From positions 1,587,608 through 1,651,607 of the forward strand of contig MBPM02000002.1 in assembly GCA_001695595.3 (NCBI GenBank): DNA of 64,000 nt. The letters run 5' to 3'. The stretch is from Plasmopara viticola. Lineage: Eukaryota > Oomycota > Peronosporomycetes > Peronosporales > Peronosporaceae. The notes beneath the pieces were generated by a model. The model saw only the letters and a program-made list of their open reading frames with translations, was not told where the DNA came from and ran no database searches. Of this stretch, positions 35,870 to 46,450 are shown piece by piece; position 1 is the stretch's first letter; each line of letters starts with the position of its first letter. The translations under genes were made by a program, and so were the position numbers.

Positions 35870-37309
35870 TTAAATGTTATTGGCAATAACCGAGTTGTAC
35901 TTATTAATGTTGCGCTTGAGAATATCTTCTAGCGGACCCATGACCCGTTTAAACGTTTTACGGTCCAACGTGAGGCATTTTACTTTTCCTTTGGCTGTCA
36001 CTGTTGCCTGACGCGGTCGAGTCGTAAGTAGTGCGATTTCGCCAAAGTAAGCTCCTGACGTAAGTTCGCCCATTTCTTCTGGAGGCTCTGCTGGTGATAA
36101 TTGCTTCGTACACACCGCCACGCCTTCTTCAATTATGTAAAAGAGATTTCCGTCGTCCCCTTGTGTGATAATGACTTCCCCGTCACTGAAAGTTTCAGTT
36201 TTGAGAGCATCCGCAACAGTAAGACGCTCATATTCACTCAAAGACTCGAGCAGCGGCACACGCTCGATAAAACCCTTGTGTGCCTCGCGTTTCTTCAATG
36301 TCGTCTCCATAATGATATACTTGAACGTCTGTCGATCCAAAGCCCATGCTTTCGAGTGCTGCACCGCCTTGACCGTCGCGCACGGGGGGCATTGTACATG
36401 AGCGCCAGCTCGCCGAACGACATTGCCTCGGTACACTGCACGGTCACAATGCAATACCATAAGCAATTTGACGGCAATTTAACGTCACATCAAATGCAAC
36501 GTACTGTCTGTACAAGTTCGCCATCTTTGTAGACCTCACAGACGCCACTTTCAAGAATATAAAAGTTGTCTCCGTCATCTTCCTGTTTAATGATAATATC
36601 ACCAGGCTCAAACTCTTTGGGAAACATAGCGTCGAGCACAATGTCGTTTTGTTTTTCATCCAGCGACTTGAACAAAATGTTCCCAGCCACCATGCGTCTA
36701 ATGCCTTCCCTCTCTTCACTGGACTTTGGATGCACCACACGTTCAAATTGTCTGGCGCTGCCACATTAGATAATAATAAAAAAAATCGACAGAAGTAATC
36801 GTAAGAAAAAGCCAACACTAGCCAAGACCGACAAGATAAGCAGCCATAACCCGCACCTAAGGGGATCGATCGTTTCAGCTGACACCGATGTGCGGCGTCC
36901 CTTGGCGATAATCTTGGATGGTGGCACACTAGTTGCTATTTCACCCACAGCGTCTCCATCTTCATCTTCGTCGTCGCTCTCACTTTCGTCCGAGTGGTCT
37001 GTAAGCAAAGTTAGACGTCATCAGTACGTTTAATCTAAACTTCTCTCTTTCTATCTTTCTTCTTTCATAAAAATCGGCACGTACATTGCAAGCGAGGTGA
37101 GGCTGCTGGGTCATCATTCTTAGCTCCGGATTTAGGTCGCAGTGTCGACTCTTCTGGGTAGTTACTGTGGAGATACTGAATAATGTGAGGATGGGGTTCT
37201 CTGGTTTCGCCAATAAGAGCGACTCAACGAGGTTGATAAAGAGCGTGTTAATGCCTTTCTTGTGTAGATAACTCTGCAGCTCCTGTTGCACGCTTTCTGC
37301 TTCCGTCAT
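35870..37309 (-). CDS. cAMP-dependent protein kinase regulatory subunit
   Basis: Inhibitory subunit of PKA that releases the catalytic subunit on binding cAMP. Four exons: 37309-37085, 36998-36857, 36757-36505 and 36435-35870. A RIIa-like dimerisation/docking helix pair lies at the N-terminus (INTLFINLVESLLLAKPENP, then IIQYLHSNYPEE), followed by an acidic DESESDDEDEDGD linker and the inhibitor site KGRRTSVSAE. RRTSV has a Ser at the P-site, so it is substrate-like (type II) rather than pseudosubstrate. Cyclic-nucleotide domain A has SFGELALMYNAPRA; domain B has AYFGEIALLTTRPRQATV. Both keep the phosphate-binding Glu and Arg. Single bases are missing near 37195 and 36380; with them the protein is 395 aa. 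Both gaps sit inside conserved motifs. Confidence 0.93.
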
Positions 37310-37326
37310 AGTCGCTGTCTGATGTT

Positions 37327-37342
37327 TGTCTGAGTAGTGAGC
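37327..37342 (-). promoter_or_regulatory. Initiator-like motif for the PKA regulatory subunit
   Basis: Minus-strand GCTCACTACTCAGACA, 18-33 bases upstream of the ATG, resembles the oomycete initiator (GCTCATTYYNCA). This is a match by eye. Confidence 0.4.
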
Positions 37343-37406
37343 ACAAGGAGATCGCCCCGAACAAAAACTGAAAGCCTGGCTGGCGTCACGGGCCTTTACT
37401 CTAAAA

Positions 37407-37825
37407 TGGAAGAAACTGCTGCTCGCGTGAAGGCAACAGACGCTGAACTTATCCCAAAGATCGCTTCACTGTGCGTAGTCGCACGGAACGAGTCTTGAAT
37501 TAGAAGGGCAGTGCAGACGTCGGTTTCGCCGTTTACTTTTTGAATTTTAAAGTGGGGGTTTATTCCAAAAATCAAAATTTTCGCACGCTTGTAAAGTACT
37601 ACCAAGAAATGTAATGAGCTGGCAATATAGCCGCCGCTGTCATTCGAATATTTGCAGGATGGTGTTCAACAGCACACATTGGGCAGTGAAGTCTATATCA
37701 CGTACGAGCATAATGCAGAAAGTGCGCCTGATGCTGAGCTAAAAGTTCTGAGCTTGGCGTCGTATAAACAGTCTCTTTATGCAAAGAAAAGCAGAGTGTA
37801 TATGCGCCACGACGGCTGTATTTGA
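37407..37825 (+). other. Possible small spliced gene or gene remnant, unknown family
   Basis: Two clean coding-like pieces on the plus strand: 37407-about 37466 (METAAR-like start, MEETAARVKATDAELIPKIA) and an open frame 37631-37825 with LGSEVYITYEHNAESAPD and VLSLASYKQSLYAKKSRVY. A donor at 37467 and the acceptor atatttgcag (before 37663) would join them in phase, but the intron would be about 195 nt, long for this genome. The start is about 100 bp from the PKA-R start, divergent. I do not recognise the family. Confidence 0.35.
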
Positions 37826-39012
37826 GTTGGAGCTGTAGGCAACGTAGCGTGTGCACTCAATTAATTAATGTACACATTAAGCCACAAGTAAGAATACTAG
37901 TTTTGCGAAAACACGCCTTCTGGAAAATTTCGATCACCACATATGCTAACATTTTCCCTATTTACGAACCTACGAAATTAAGAGTTGATAGCGCATTTGA
38001 TAAACAGTCCACCTTCAGGAGAAGAAAGAATTTGTTCCATTACACCCACAAGAAGAGCTACAAGCAAAAGCATTTACCTTGTTTTTCACATCATTATATC
38101 TAAATCTAAGTTCACAATAATCTTTTTCAAGTTGTCCAAGTCAGCGGCATCCACTGCAATATAGGTAATCGTTTCCTAGCTTAAAATTGTTGTTTTATCA
38201 GTGAAGAGCCACGCGAACAAGTCAACTTCCAAAAAAAAACAAGGGAATATCAACAATTTTATATCTATATTACGTATTCAATGTAATTCGTAGTATGTTT
38301 CCGCGAATACTGTGCTCGAATAAAGTATTAGGAATAGGCGGTTGGTGGAATAAGTGATTGCTAAGAATTAACTGCTCAGAACTTTTTGTGAGACTTTTTC
38401 GTACCGCTGGTAAAGCGTTGATGGTATTTATCGCATACAAAGCTGGAGTATTTTTATATCTGCGCAAAATAGCCCGCGCTTATATGTTTTTTCTAATACT
38501 GTTTTTTTTAAGCTTAATTGCTGAGACACAATAATGAGTCACTGTGATTGGCAAGAGGCATGTACCCCTCAAATCTATTTATGAATTTATACCTCGAATG
38601 TGTGTTTTTCCGGGGAAGAAAAGGCAGGAAGTAATTCATTCAGCCACAAAGATTTCCCCCCTCTTCTCAAATATGTGTACATACGTCATACATACGTCAT
38701 GTGGTAATACAACATCGCATCAAATTCGAGGATATAACTTATATTGTCGGTTGATATGAGCATTGCCGGCTGATTTAATGGAGCACTCTGTATAACTTTC
38801 CAGCTTAGCCAGACGTTGTTAAATGTTGTCGTAATGGCAAATAAAAGAAAGCATTTGCCAAAGCAAATATCGTGATTCTGCACGAGGATATTGTTGATGC
38901 TGGCCTCCCTCGATATCAGACGACTCCTAATTTGTTAACCTACTAAAATGACATATATATGTTTATGATACTATGGTTTTCAACAGGCTTAGATTAATCT
39001 TGACCAATCACG
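37826..39012. other. Intergenic, AT-rich
   Basis: No gene recognised. A small duplicated word (acatacgtcat) occurs near 38680-38700. Confidence 0.5.
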
Positions 39013-39863
39013 ATGGCGAAGAAGCAGGGAGGTGTCAACACGAAGGTGGAGGCTGCCAAGGCCAAAAAAGCGTCCAACAAGGCCACTAAGGACGCAGCCA
39101 AGGCTGCTGCGGATGCGGCTGCTGAGTCAGTAGAGTGGAGCAAAGGATCGGATGTTCGGACCGATAGACGCCGCCAGGAGGAGGAGCGCAAGCGTGCCGA
39201 GCAGGAAGCCAAGAAGGCTGAGAAACAGAAGTTACTTGCGTTGGAGGAGCACGCGCTAGATGAGGACAAGCATGCCATTCGTAAGCAAAAGAAGGCTGTT
39301 AAAGAGGTGGCCAAACCCTGGGAAGAGGCACTGAAGCCTGCAGTTAAAAAGAATAGCCGCGGCACGAAGAAAGTTTCAGCTTTTGGGGCGTTCCAGCCCG
39401 AAATTAGTGACAAGCTTACGCAAGCTGAGATGGCAGCGCTCCGAGATGCCGAAGCGGCTCGAACGGCCGGGAAACCAGGCAAGAAGGCCATTAAGTTTGA
39501 GAATAGCTTTCAGGCCAATCGAAACCGAGAAGTAGACGAGCCCACGGAGGCGCGCAGTCTGGATGCGGCGCTAGATCTGCTTAGTGTGGGCGACAAAGAG
39601 CTGGAGAAACATCCAGAGCGCAGAGCGAAGGCTGCTTACAAAGCTTTTGAGGAATTGATGCTGCCGCAGGTCAAAGAAGATTATCCTGGATTGAAGCTAT
39701 CGCAGTACAAGCAAAAGCTGAGTGAGATGGTAAGGGAGCGCATGTTTTCAGTGTTGCTTCTTGTGACACTACTGACGTATACTTATTTTTTGTGTAGTGG
39801 TGCCGCTCTCCAGACAATCCGCTTAATCAGGAAAGCTTGGCGTACAATGCCAAAAAGCAGTAA
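39013..39863 (+). CDS. CCDC124: CCDC124-like ribosome-associated coiled-coil protein
   Basis: Two exons, 39013-39729 and 39798-39863, give 260 aa. The N-terminus MAKKQGGVNTKVEAAKAKKA is the family's Lys-rich start. A long charged helix follows (RRRQEEERKRAEQEAKKAEK). The conserved C-terminal domain has ARSLDAALDLLSV, HPERRAKAAYKAFEE, LPQVKEDYPGLKLSQYK and, across the intron, WCRSPDNPLNQ, the closing signature also found in human CCDC124 and yeast Lso-type relatives. CCDC124 binds dormant ribosomes and is linked to recovery of translation. Without splicing, the frame would run to 39870 and lose the SPDNP motif. The long antisense frame at 38994-39491 is a shadow. Confidence 0.93.
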
Positions 39864-40682
39864 GAGGTGATCCTGTACATCCTAGATTTTTTAAGCTGAG
39901 CCAGTAAAAGCAGTGGCTTACCAATTCGCAATTAGCGAGAATAAAATACCGAATGGTTTACAAAAATTACAGCATGTGCAAATCACGCACTGTACACTTC
40001 AGGAGGCTGCTTCGTGAATGATTGGAAGCAGACATTCCATAGCGAGATTAGCCCTATAGCGGCACTGGCACTTTAGGACCGTGTCAAAAAGTATGTGCTT
40101 TGACGAAGAAAGGCATCTAATAGGACGCGTCTTCTTTGCGTTTGCTGCTAAAACATTTACATAATTCGCCTTGCTGTAAAATGAAGAAATGCAATAGTCA
40201 AGTTATGCAATTCACCTGCGGTCTGTCCTCCTCTCCTAAGTATGCAAGATCTTCAAGCCTATAGTTATGTGTCTTTGGTATCACGAAGTGAGCTTTATAA
40301 TGAAGAAGAGCTGCAGTTGTGTCCGTCAGGCTGCTTTAGCTGCATGTATCTTTTTAAATCCGTTTCAGCACTCATGTGACGAAAAATCCAGTATCATACT
40401 AGTGAATAATGATAGCTTATTGCGTGGCAAGTTTAAAAGGCGATCTTAGTTCTGAGAAGCAAACAGAAACATTATTTGATGAATGGTATTACCATGGTAG
40501 ACACTAAACGTACACAAGGGGTTATATCGATAATACTAAATAGAATCCAAGCCACAGTTTGAAGTATCAAGACTTCGCATGAAGACTAATGCTAGCTTTC
40601 GGATTCAGGCAGATAGCGATCTCAACATTAATCAAAAATAACAAACTTGAATATACGCTATCTATCTGCAAGTAGCCCGTAA
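39864..40682. other. Intergenic
   Basis: Start of a 12-kb gene desert. No gene or element recognised. Confidence 0.5.
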
Positions 40683-41574
40683 GACCGACGAGACGGTAAA
40701 TACGGCTTTGTATCCTAAGTATTACTTACCAGCGATATGGGTAGGGGGGGACTCGCACAGCCAGAGCATATTAAACAATCCGGCTCCAATGGATATCCGC
40801 CATACTAATGACGGAAAAATAGACCTCCGAACTACGAGCCAGCATTCGGGCATCCGTCGATGCTTCATCTGTGATGAGACCCTTCACATGCGGCTGGAAG
40901 TTCTCTGCGCCAGGGGCGCCAAAATCTACAAATACAAAATTCCATGACCATTCAGTCGCCGTGGAGAGACGTCAAAACCCGGTGAGTGCAAGTTGAGCTG
41001 CTGGGGACAAACCGGGGTTTGCCAAGCCTTGGAACAAAGTTGAAGGTCGACAAGGCTTAGCATCGACGAGCTTCGTGCATGATAAAAGTCGTGCTTGAAG
41101 AATTACATAGCTTATTGAGCAACACTTGTCGCGATCAACGCTCGCTACATACCATGCAAGTTACTTTTTGTTCATAGGTCAAGAGCGGCCATAACGATGC
41201 ACATGAATCGACACGCTGATCACTGGAAAGCAGACGTCCAGGACAGCATTTGCCATATGGCAACGCCAAAGCACCTTCTGACATACGACTATTCTGCTAT
41301 GCCAGTGTTCAACTTCTCGCTTGACGTCAATGTAAACGTCAGTGCGTCAAAATGTCGTATAAAAAAAATACGAGACGAGCGTCTTATTCTGTCGGTCTTG
41401 CCAAGGATAAGCCGGCGACGTATGGCGATCATCGAGCATTGCAAAGGATCTTGCTTTAAACAGAGAAGGTCCAATGTAGAAACGCCTGTATACGATGGTA
41501 CTCCGCTATTAATGAGAGGTCGAAGCCACGATAAGTCTGAAGCCTGTTTATCCTGTTTATTATTCTCTTGAGCT
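40683..41574 (+). mobile_element. Possible retroelement gag relic
   Basis: The frame 40708-40947 contains RRCFICDETLHMRLEVLC, a damaged zinc-knuckle-like C-x2-C-x4-H spacing of the kind ending retroviral-type gag proteins, preceded by PMDI. A further 124-codon frame follows at 41197-41571 with no recognisable protease or integrase motif. No LTRs seen. Weak evidence. Confidence 0.3.
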
Positions 41575-42909
41575 GAACGAGATGCCTATGGTAGAGATTA
41601 AAGAGACTTGTAGGACCGACGATAAATAGTAATACGTTTTATGTTAAACACCTTTATAAGGTAGAAACGCTAAAGAGAAGGTCTCGTGAGACATTTTTTT
41701 GGTTAACTTTAATAAATAATAATAAGACTCAAGAACATTCTCAAAAATAAAATCACTTATACCGTTTAAGTTTTTTTTCAAACCACCTCATACAAAAATG
41801 ATTAGATGTTGGTTTCTTCTTTCGTTGTTTTGAACGGCAATGGCATAAAACACGATTTACTTCGGTGGCACGTAGTTTTTCTTTTGCGGTCCTTTAGACC
41901 AAGAAAAGCCGTTTTCCAAGAACTTCGAAAAATATACGTGTACAAGTGTATTAAGGACTTTGAAACCTGCCAGTGGGTGGAGTTCGCGGCTTACACTTTG
42001 GCACCTTTACAGAATTTTTCAGTATTGGCGGATTGTTAGGGGTTCTATAAGTCTTTACTTTGTTTGTGGCTTGCTTTCGGTCAATGAAACCATGGCCGTG
42101 TGAAGTCGTGTGTCGCTTAAGCGAGATGAATGATTTAGGACCTAATGATTGGGAAGCAAACAAGCAAAGCTCTTTATGTTGATCATACAACCTGGACTCT
42201 CGGACACGACGGTACCCGTTATTTACAGCTGTGCTTTCGCAAACGCTGTTTCGACAATTATGAACTTACTAGCAGATGTCAACAGCAGACTATCCACCAA
42301 CAAACAATGAGTCTCACGCATCTATGGGGCTTTCCCTTTTCTTCATGAATGGACTTTGCCCTTTTGGAGTCTTTCTTATGATGCTGAGATAGCACAAGAA
42401 GCGTAAGCCAGGATAATATGCATGCCTTATCGCAGTGCTAGCGTAAGGTTGATCCGGTTGATTACTATCGTACCTCAAACCGTTTATGAACGGCTTCAGA
42501 TGAGCTCGAGGGATTTACCGCTACGTCCTAAGACGTTCGTTTCCTACGCGAAACATGCGTTGCTACGCAACCCGTCACCTTTGCAGGAGATGGCCCGGTG
42601 ACTATACATTTTTGTGAAGTATAGAAAAGCTGAATGATTAAAGTGATGCGTATCTATCTTGCCCAGACTGTAAGTCACGTAATGCCACAAATGAGATCTC
42701 GATTTAATCGGATCTATATGTATCTTATGCGTGAGATAGCATGTGCGTAGCTGTGTCAAAGTGCATGGGAAGCGATAAGCTTAAAGACTTGGCGAAAATG
42801 TTGTTAACGCATTTAATGTAAGGTTACATGGACTTTCGATGGAAGCGAGGCTTTTGTTCAACTGTACCGATCAAGGCGACTTGCCACATATAGTGACTCC
42901 TCATTTTAA
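41575..42909. other. Intergenic
   Basis: Nothing recognised; the short ORFs have no features. Confidence 0.5.
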
Positions 42910-43299
42910 TTGTTGTATATTGTATCAATTATAAGGCTCACGATATTCAGTGAGATATCATTTAGGTTAAAACAAGCCCCTAATACTTTACTTTTTGCTG
43001 ACTTAAGCTGTATGAGTCAGCCCGAAGTATGTGCACGCATGCGAAGTGGGCCACCGAAAGCGGCCGCACTTTTGGCAAGCATGTTGGATTTGGCAGTCTA
43101 CTACAATACATATCTAACGCTCGGCCTGCTAGAGGACTCGGTAGAAAGTAGTTTTAATGTGTGTTTAATTAATCGAGCAAGAATGGCTCATTCAACAGCT
43201 TTGTCGGGCACGGTCAACGCTGCCGAAACAGCAGCGCTGTTCCTCGATCGTGCCTTTGCTTTCGGAGTCAATTCTCCTCAATTAAGACCCCTGCTGTAA
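42910..43299 (+). CDS. Hypothetical ORF, 129 codons
   Basis: Open frame with an Ala/Leu-rich helical second half (PKAAALLASMLDLAVYYN, TVNAAETAALFLDRAFAFG). The start codon is uncertain; the more coding-like part begins near the internal Met in CMSQPEVC. Family unknown. In this gene desert it may be a relic. Confidence 0.22.
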   Translation: MLYIVSIIRLTIFSEISFRLKQAPNTLLFADLSCMSQPEVCARMRSGPPKAAALLASMLDLAVYYNTYLTLGLLEDSVESSFNVCLINRARMAHSTALSGTVNAAETAALFLDRAFAFGVNSPQLRPLL

Positions 43300-46200
43300 T
43301 GACTCTAAGGTGTAGGGCACCATGTTGAGCAATTAACGGTGGACCATCGCAGGATGGTCCTTTAGGAGTAAATCGCGTAGTTGAAGACGTATGTGTAGTG
43401 TGTGCGTAGAGAATCAAGACACCGGCGCAGCATGCATTAATGTGTTGACTTTGCATTTAACAATGCTGCTCACACCGCAGCGTCGGTTAACGAAAAAATA
43501 GCCAATCCTTTCGCTTCTTTAACGCCACAAATGTGTGGCTTCAGGCTCGACGAAAGAAAAGCCTAGCGGCTTGCTATGATTAGCCCATCCCGCAATGCGT
43601 AAACATGCGAAGACTCTATGTCTACAGGATCTGGTTTTACGACTTGTATGAGACACATTTAATAAAATCATGATATATAGAAAGAGAACTTTTAGACGGA
43701 AAAGAGATCCAACAAGACTCGATTATGTAATACTTTCAAATAGACATTTACATGCAATCACTGCTGTTTTCAAGACCAACGGCTTCATTAGATTGCATAC
43801 GATCATAGTCAAAAGAAATTTAGCGCACGCGTTTGACAACTATGATAAAAGGAAAATTTGTACATGCATTTCCCACTTATTCCAAAATTGTGAATCAATT
43901 TGCATCTCATTTTTAGTACTTGAAGAATGATAACGTGTATGGTAACTCTTGTGAAGAACGAGTGAAAGAAAGCCAGATTATTAGTGTTTTCTAAGTACCT
44001 TCTAAAAATAATAGCGCAGCAAAAATTTGCTAAGACACAAAAAGCCTCAAACCGTTTATCAAAAAAGTGTTTGGTGTATTCTAATTACCTTGAACGTGTT
44101 GTACGTCCAACCATCGAAAGGTTTGTAGCCTTTTAAAGCTGAAAAAAACGGTCTCGCAGTTGACTTCTGGCTATATCGTCGCGGATTTTGTGCTCCAGAA
44201 GCCGGCCTTAATTCTGTCTTAGCGCATGCCACTGACAAAAGAGCTATGCGCAAGGGCCTGAGAACGCAGCTGCAGTTTTAGTTCTCCCTCTTGCCTAGCA
44301 GCTGGTGCGCATCGCAGCATTAGACTCAAAGAGCAAAGCTTATGCTTCAGGTTTCAGGCTACATAGATATTAGCAGCACTAGTGGTAGCCTTTTCTGTGT
44401 CGTAAATGCCATTGGAAAGGTGAAGGTTTACACCATGAAAGGAAGAAAAAAACAAGAATCTTATATTTTACTTTATAAAGAGGTCTATATGGCTACCAAG
44501 GTGAACATGATAGCGTATAGGCAGGTGCAAGTGCCGTTCGCTGAAAGACCGGGTCAAACGCTCGTCACTTGCCCGTAAATCGATTTCCTTAAAGCATTAT
44601 GAGTCCCGGAAGCACATATCAAGGCGGCTGGTAGCAAAGTTCCTTGCGGCTGGCTGATAGGTCCACCAGCGCTTAAGTTTTCTTGCCTGTAAGCAAGGTA
44701 GACGTTATCTTCGTATATTTATGAGTTGAGAGAATTAAAAACATCCATCACAAAGGCTGCATTTTCAAAGAAAGTCAAAGCGGCTGTGCTTTCAAGTGGC
44801 GTAAGGGTATGTCCGTCTAGCACCCGACTAATTGGAGTGCAAGCAGCAACAATCAAAGAGGCCTTTTAATCCTTTTTTATGAAGAAACTAGCCACAGAAA
44901 GGATCTCGCTTTTGAGTACTGTAGACATGCTCAAAGTAGCATTTGATGTATAAGCTGAAGTTTCTTCCGTGTCAGCCCCGAAGAGTGCCGGCTTCGTCTC
45001 ACTCAGCGCTGTTAGCCAGACAGAGCGGAGCCCCTACTTGGGGTGAACGCGTGTGATAAATGCATACCGTTAGTTTGAAACCTCTAGAAGCGAAAACCAG
45101 CGGCGGCGCACTTGTAAATGTATTAGCTAGTGGACACTGTCTTTGGAAATAATTCGAATTTAGCAGACTTTGGTGCATATGATTTTATCCTCATCAACAA
45201 GCGATTGCATTCAACCAAAATAGGTTGACCGATGCTCCAAACATAAGCGAGGATAAAGTCGTTGTTAGACTGCTTAGCTGTTTTAATGTTTTATGCGCTT
45301 CTAGGATCTCTATGTTAAGTTGAGGATATCGACTGCACAACGTTTTTTTGTCGCTGACATAAACACGTAAGACTTTTTTTGAGGCATGTCGCAACCAGAA
45401 AAGTATGAGATCTTCATGACTTGCCAGAGCAAGACCATATTTTACCGTCCGACACGATTTCAACAAATTTTTGAAGTAACTTTGAATAAAAGGTCCACAG
45501 TTATTTTCTTCAACACCCCGATTTTATAAAAAAACGACTTCAAACTACATCGTAAATTTATCATAATTAAATGAGGCCAGAATTTTATATTATTTACGCG
45601 AGAAAGACATAAAAAAATAATTTCTAATATATATAATGCACAATATCAGGTTATAAGGCTTTGGCATCGCCTACTGAGCAGATATGGATCTGTAACAAAA
45701 TCGTAGGTATTTTTACGATGAAGGTAGACGTAACAATGTCTCAAATTGACAATAAAGATGAAGACCTAAAGCTGTACACTACGAGCTACCGGCCGAACCC
45801 ATAGCTCACTACAAAGGGAAGTTACATCCCGGCGTAGTCTGTAGACCTCGCGACGATGCGCACGGAGGTCAATCTGAATGTATGGCTCATCGGTTACACG
45901 GCCAAATAATGTCATCGCCTCGTCAAGACCTTTAGGGATCTGAGGTTGCCCCTAAAAAGCCACGGTTTGACCGTCAGAGCCGACCACGAGGGTAATCGTA
46001 AGCGCGTACATCCGAAGGGGCAAGAATCCATGCGTCTAATAGCCAAAAGGGCAAGGCCAAGGGGAAGCAGACTACATTGTCTCAATAGCGGCACTTATAC
46101 GTGAAAATTGCTGTAGAGCAAGCGCCGCGTGCTCTCCAGCCTACACTCGTCTAGCTTTTGTTTATTTATGCCGCGAAGAAGTTTTAAATCATTGACAGTC

Positions 46201-46381
46201 CTGTTCAAACAATTATAACGTTCGCGATACGCTCCTAACGGTTCGAAGCTTGTTGTATATGTTTATAGTTTAAAGATGGTTATCGCTTCTCGCCGCGGTG
46301 AAGTGTAAAAGCCTTCCGTGTCTGAGTGGCAATCTGGTCCGCAAACATTTTAAACTCATCGCTCACGTAACAGACGAAGCA
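43300..46381. other. Gene-poor region
   Basis: No intact gene. Around 45860-46090 the plus strand reads a basic protein-like stretch (KPRFDRQSRPRG-like, with frame changes) that could be another gag tail. Otherwise empty. Confidence 0.4.
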
Positions 46382-46450
46382 CTTGTTGCAGGCACGGTCC
46401 TTGTTGTAGGCACGGTCCTTGTTGCAGGCACGGTCCTTGTTGCAGGCGTA
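46382..46450 (+). repeat. 18-bp tandem repeat, about 3.8 copies
   Basis: The unit cttgttgcaggcacggtc is repeated at 46382, 46400 (one change, t for c), 46418 and partially at 46436. The length is a multiple of three, so on the minus strand it reads as repeated CNKDRA, but the surrounding 64-codon frame has no other support. Confidence 0.9.

Noticed and set aside
38994..39491. 165-codon minus-strand ORF rich in Ala and Ser
   Set aside because: Antisense shadow of the Lys/Ala/Glu-rich CCDC124 coding sequence.
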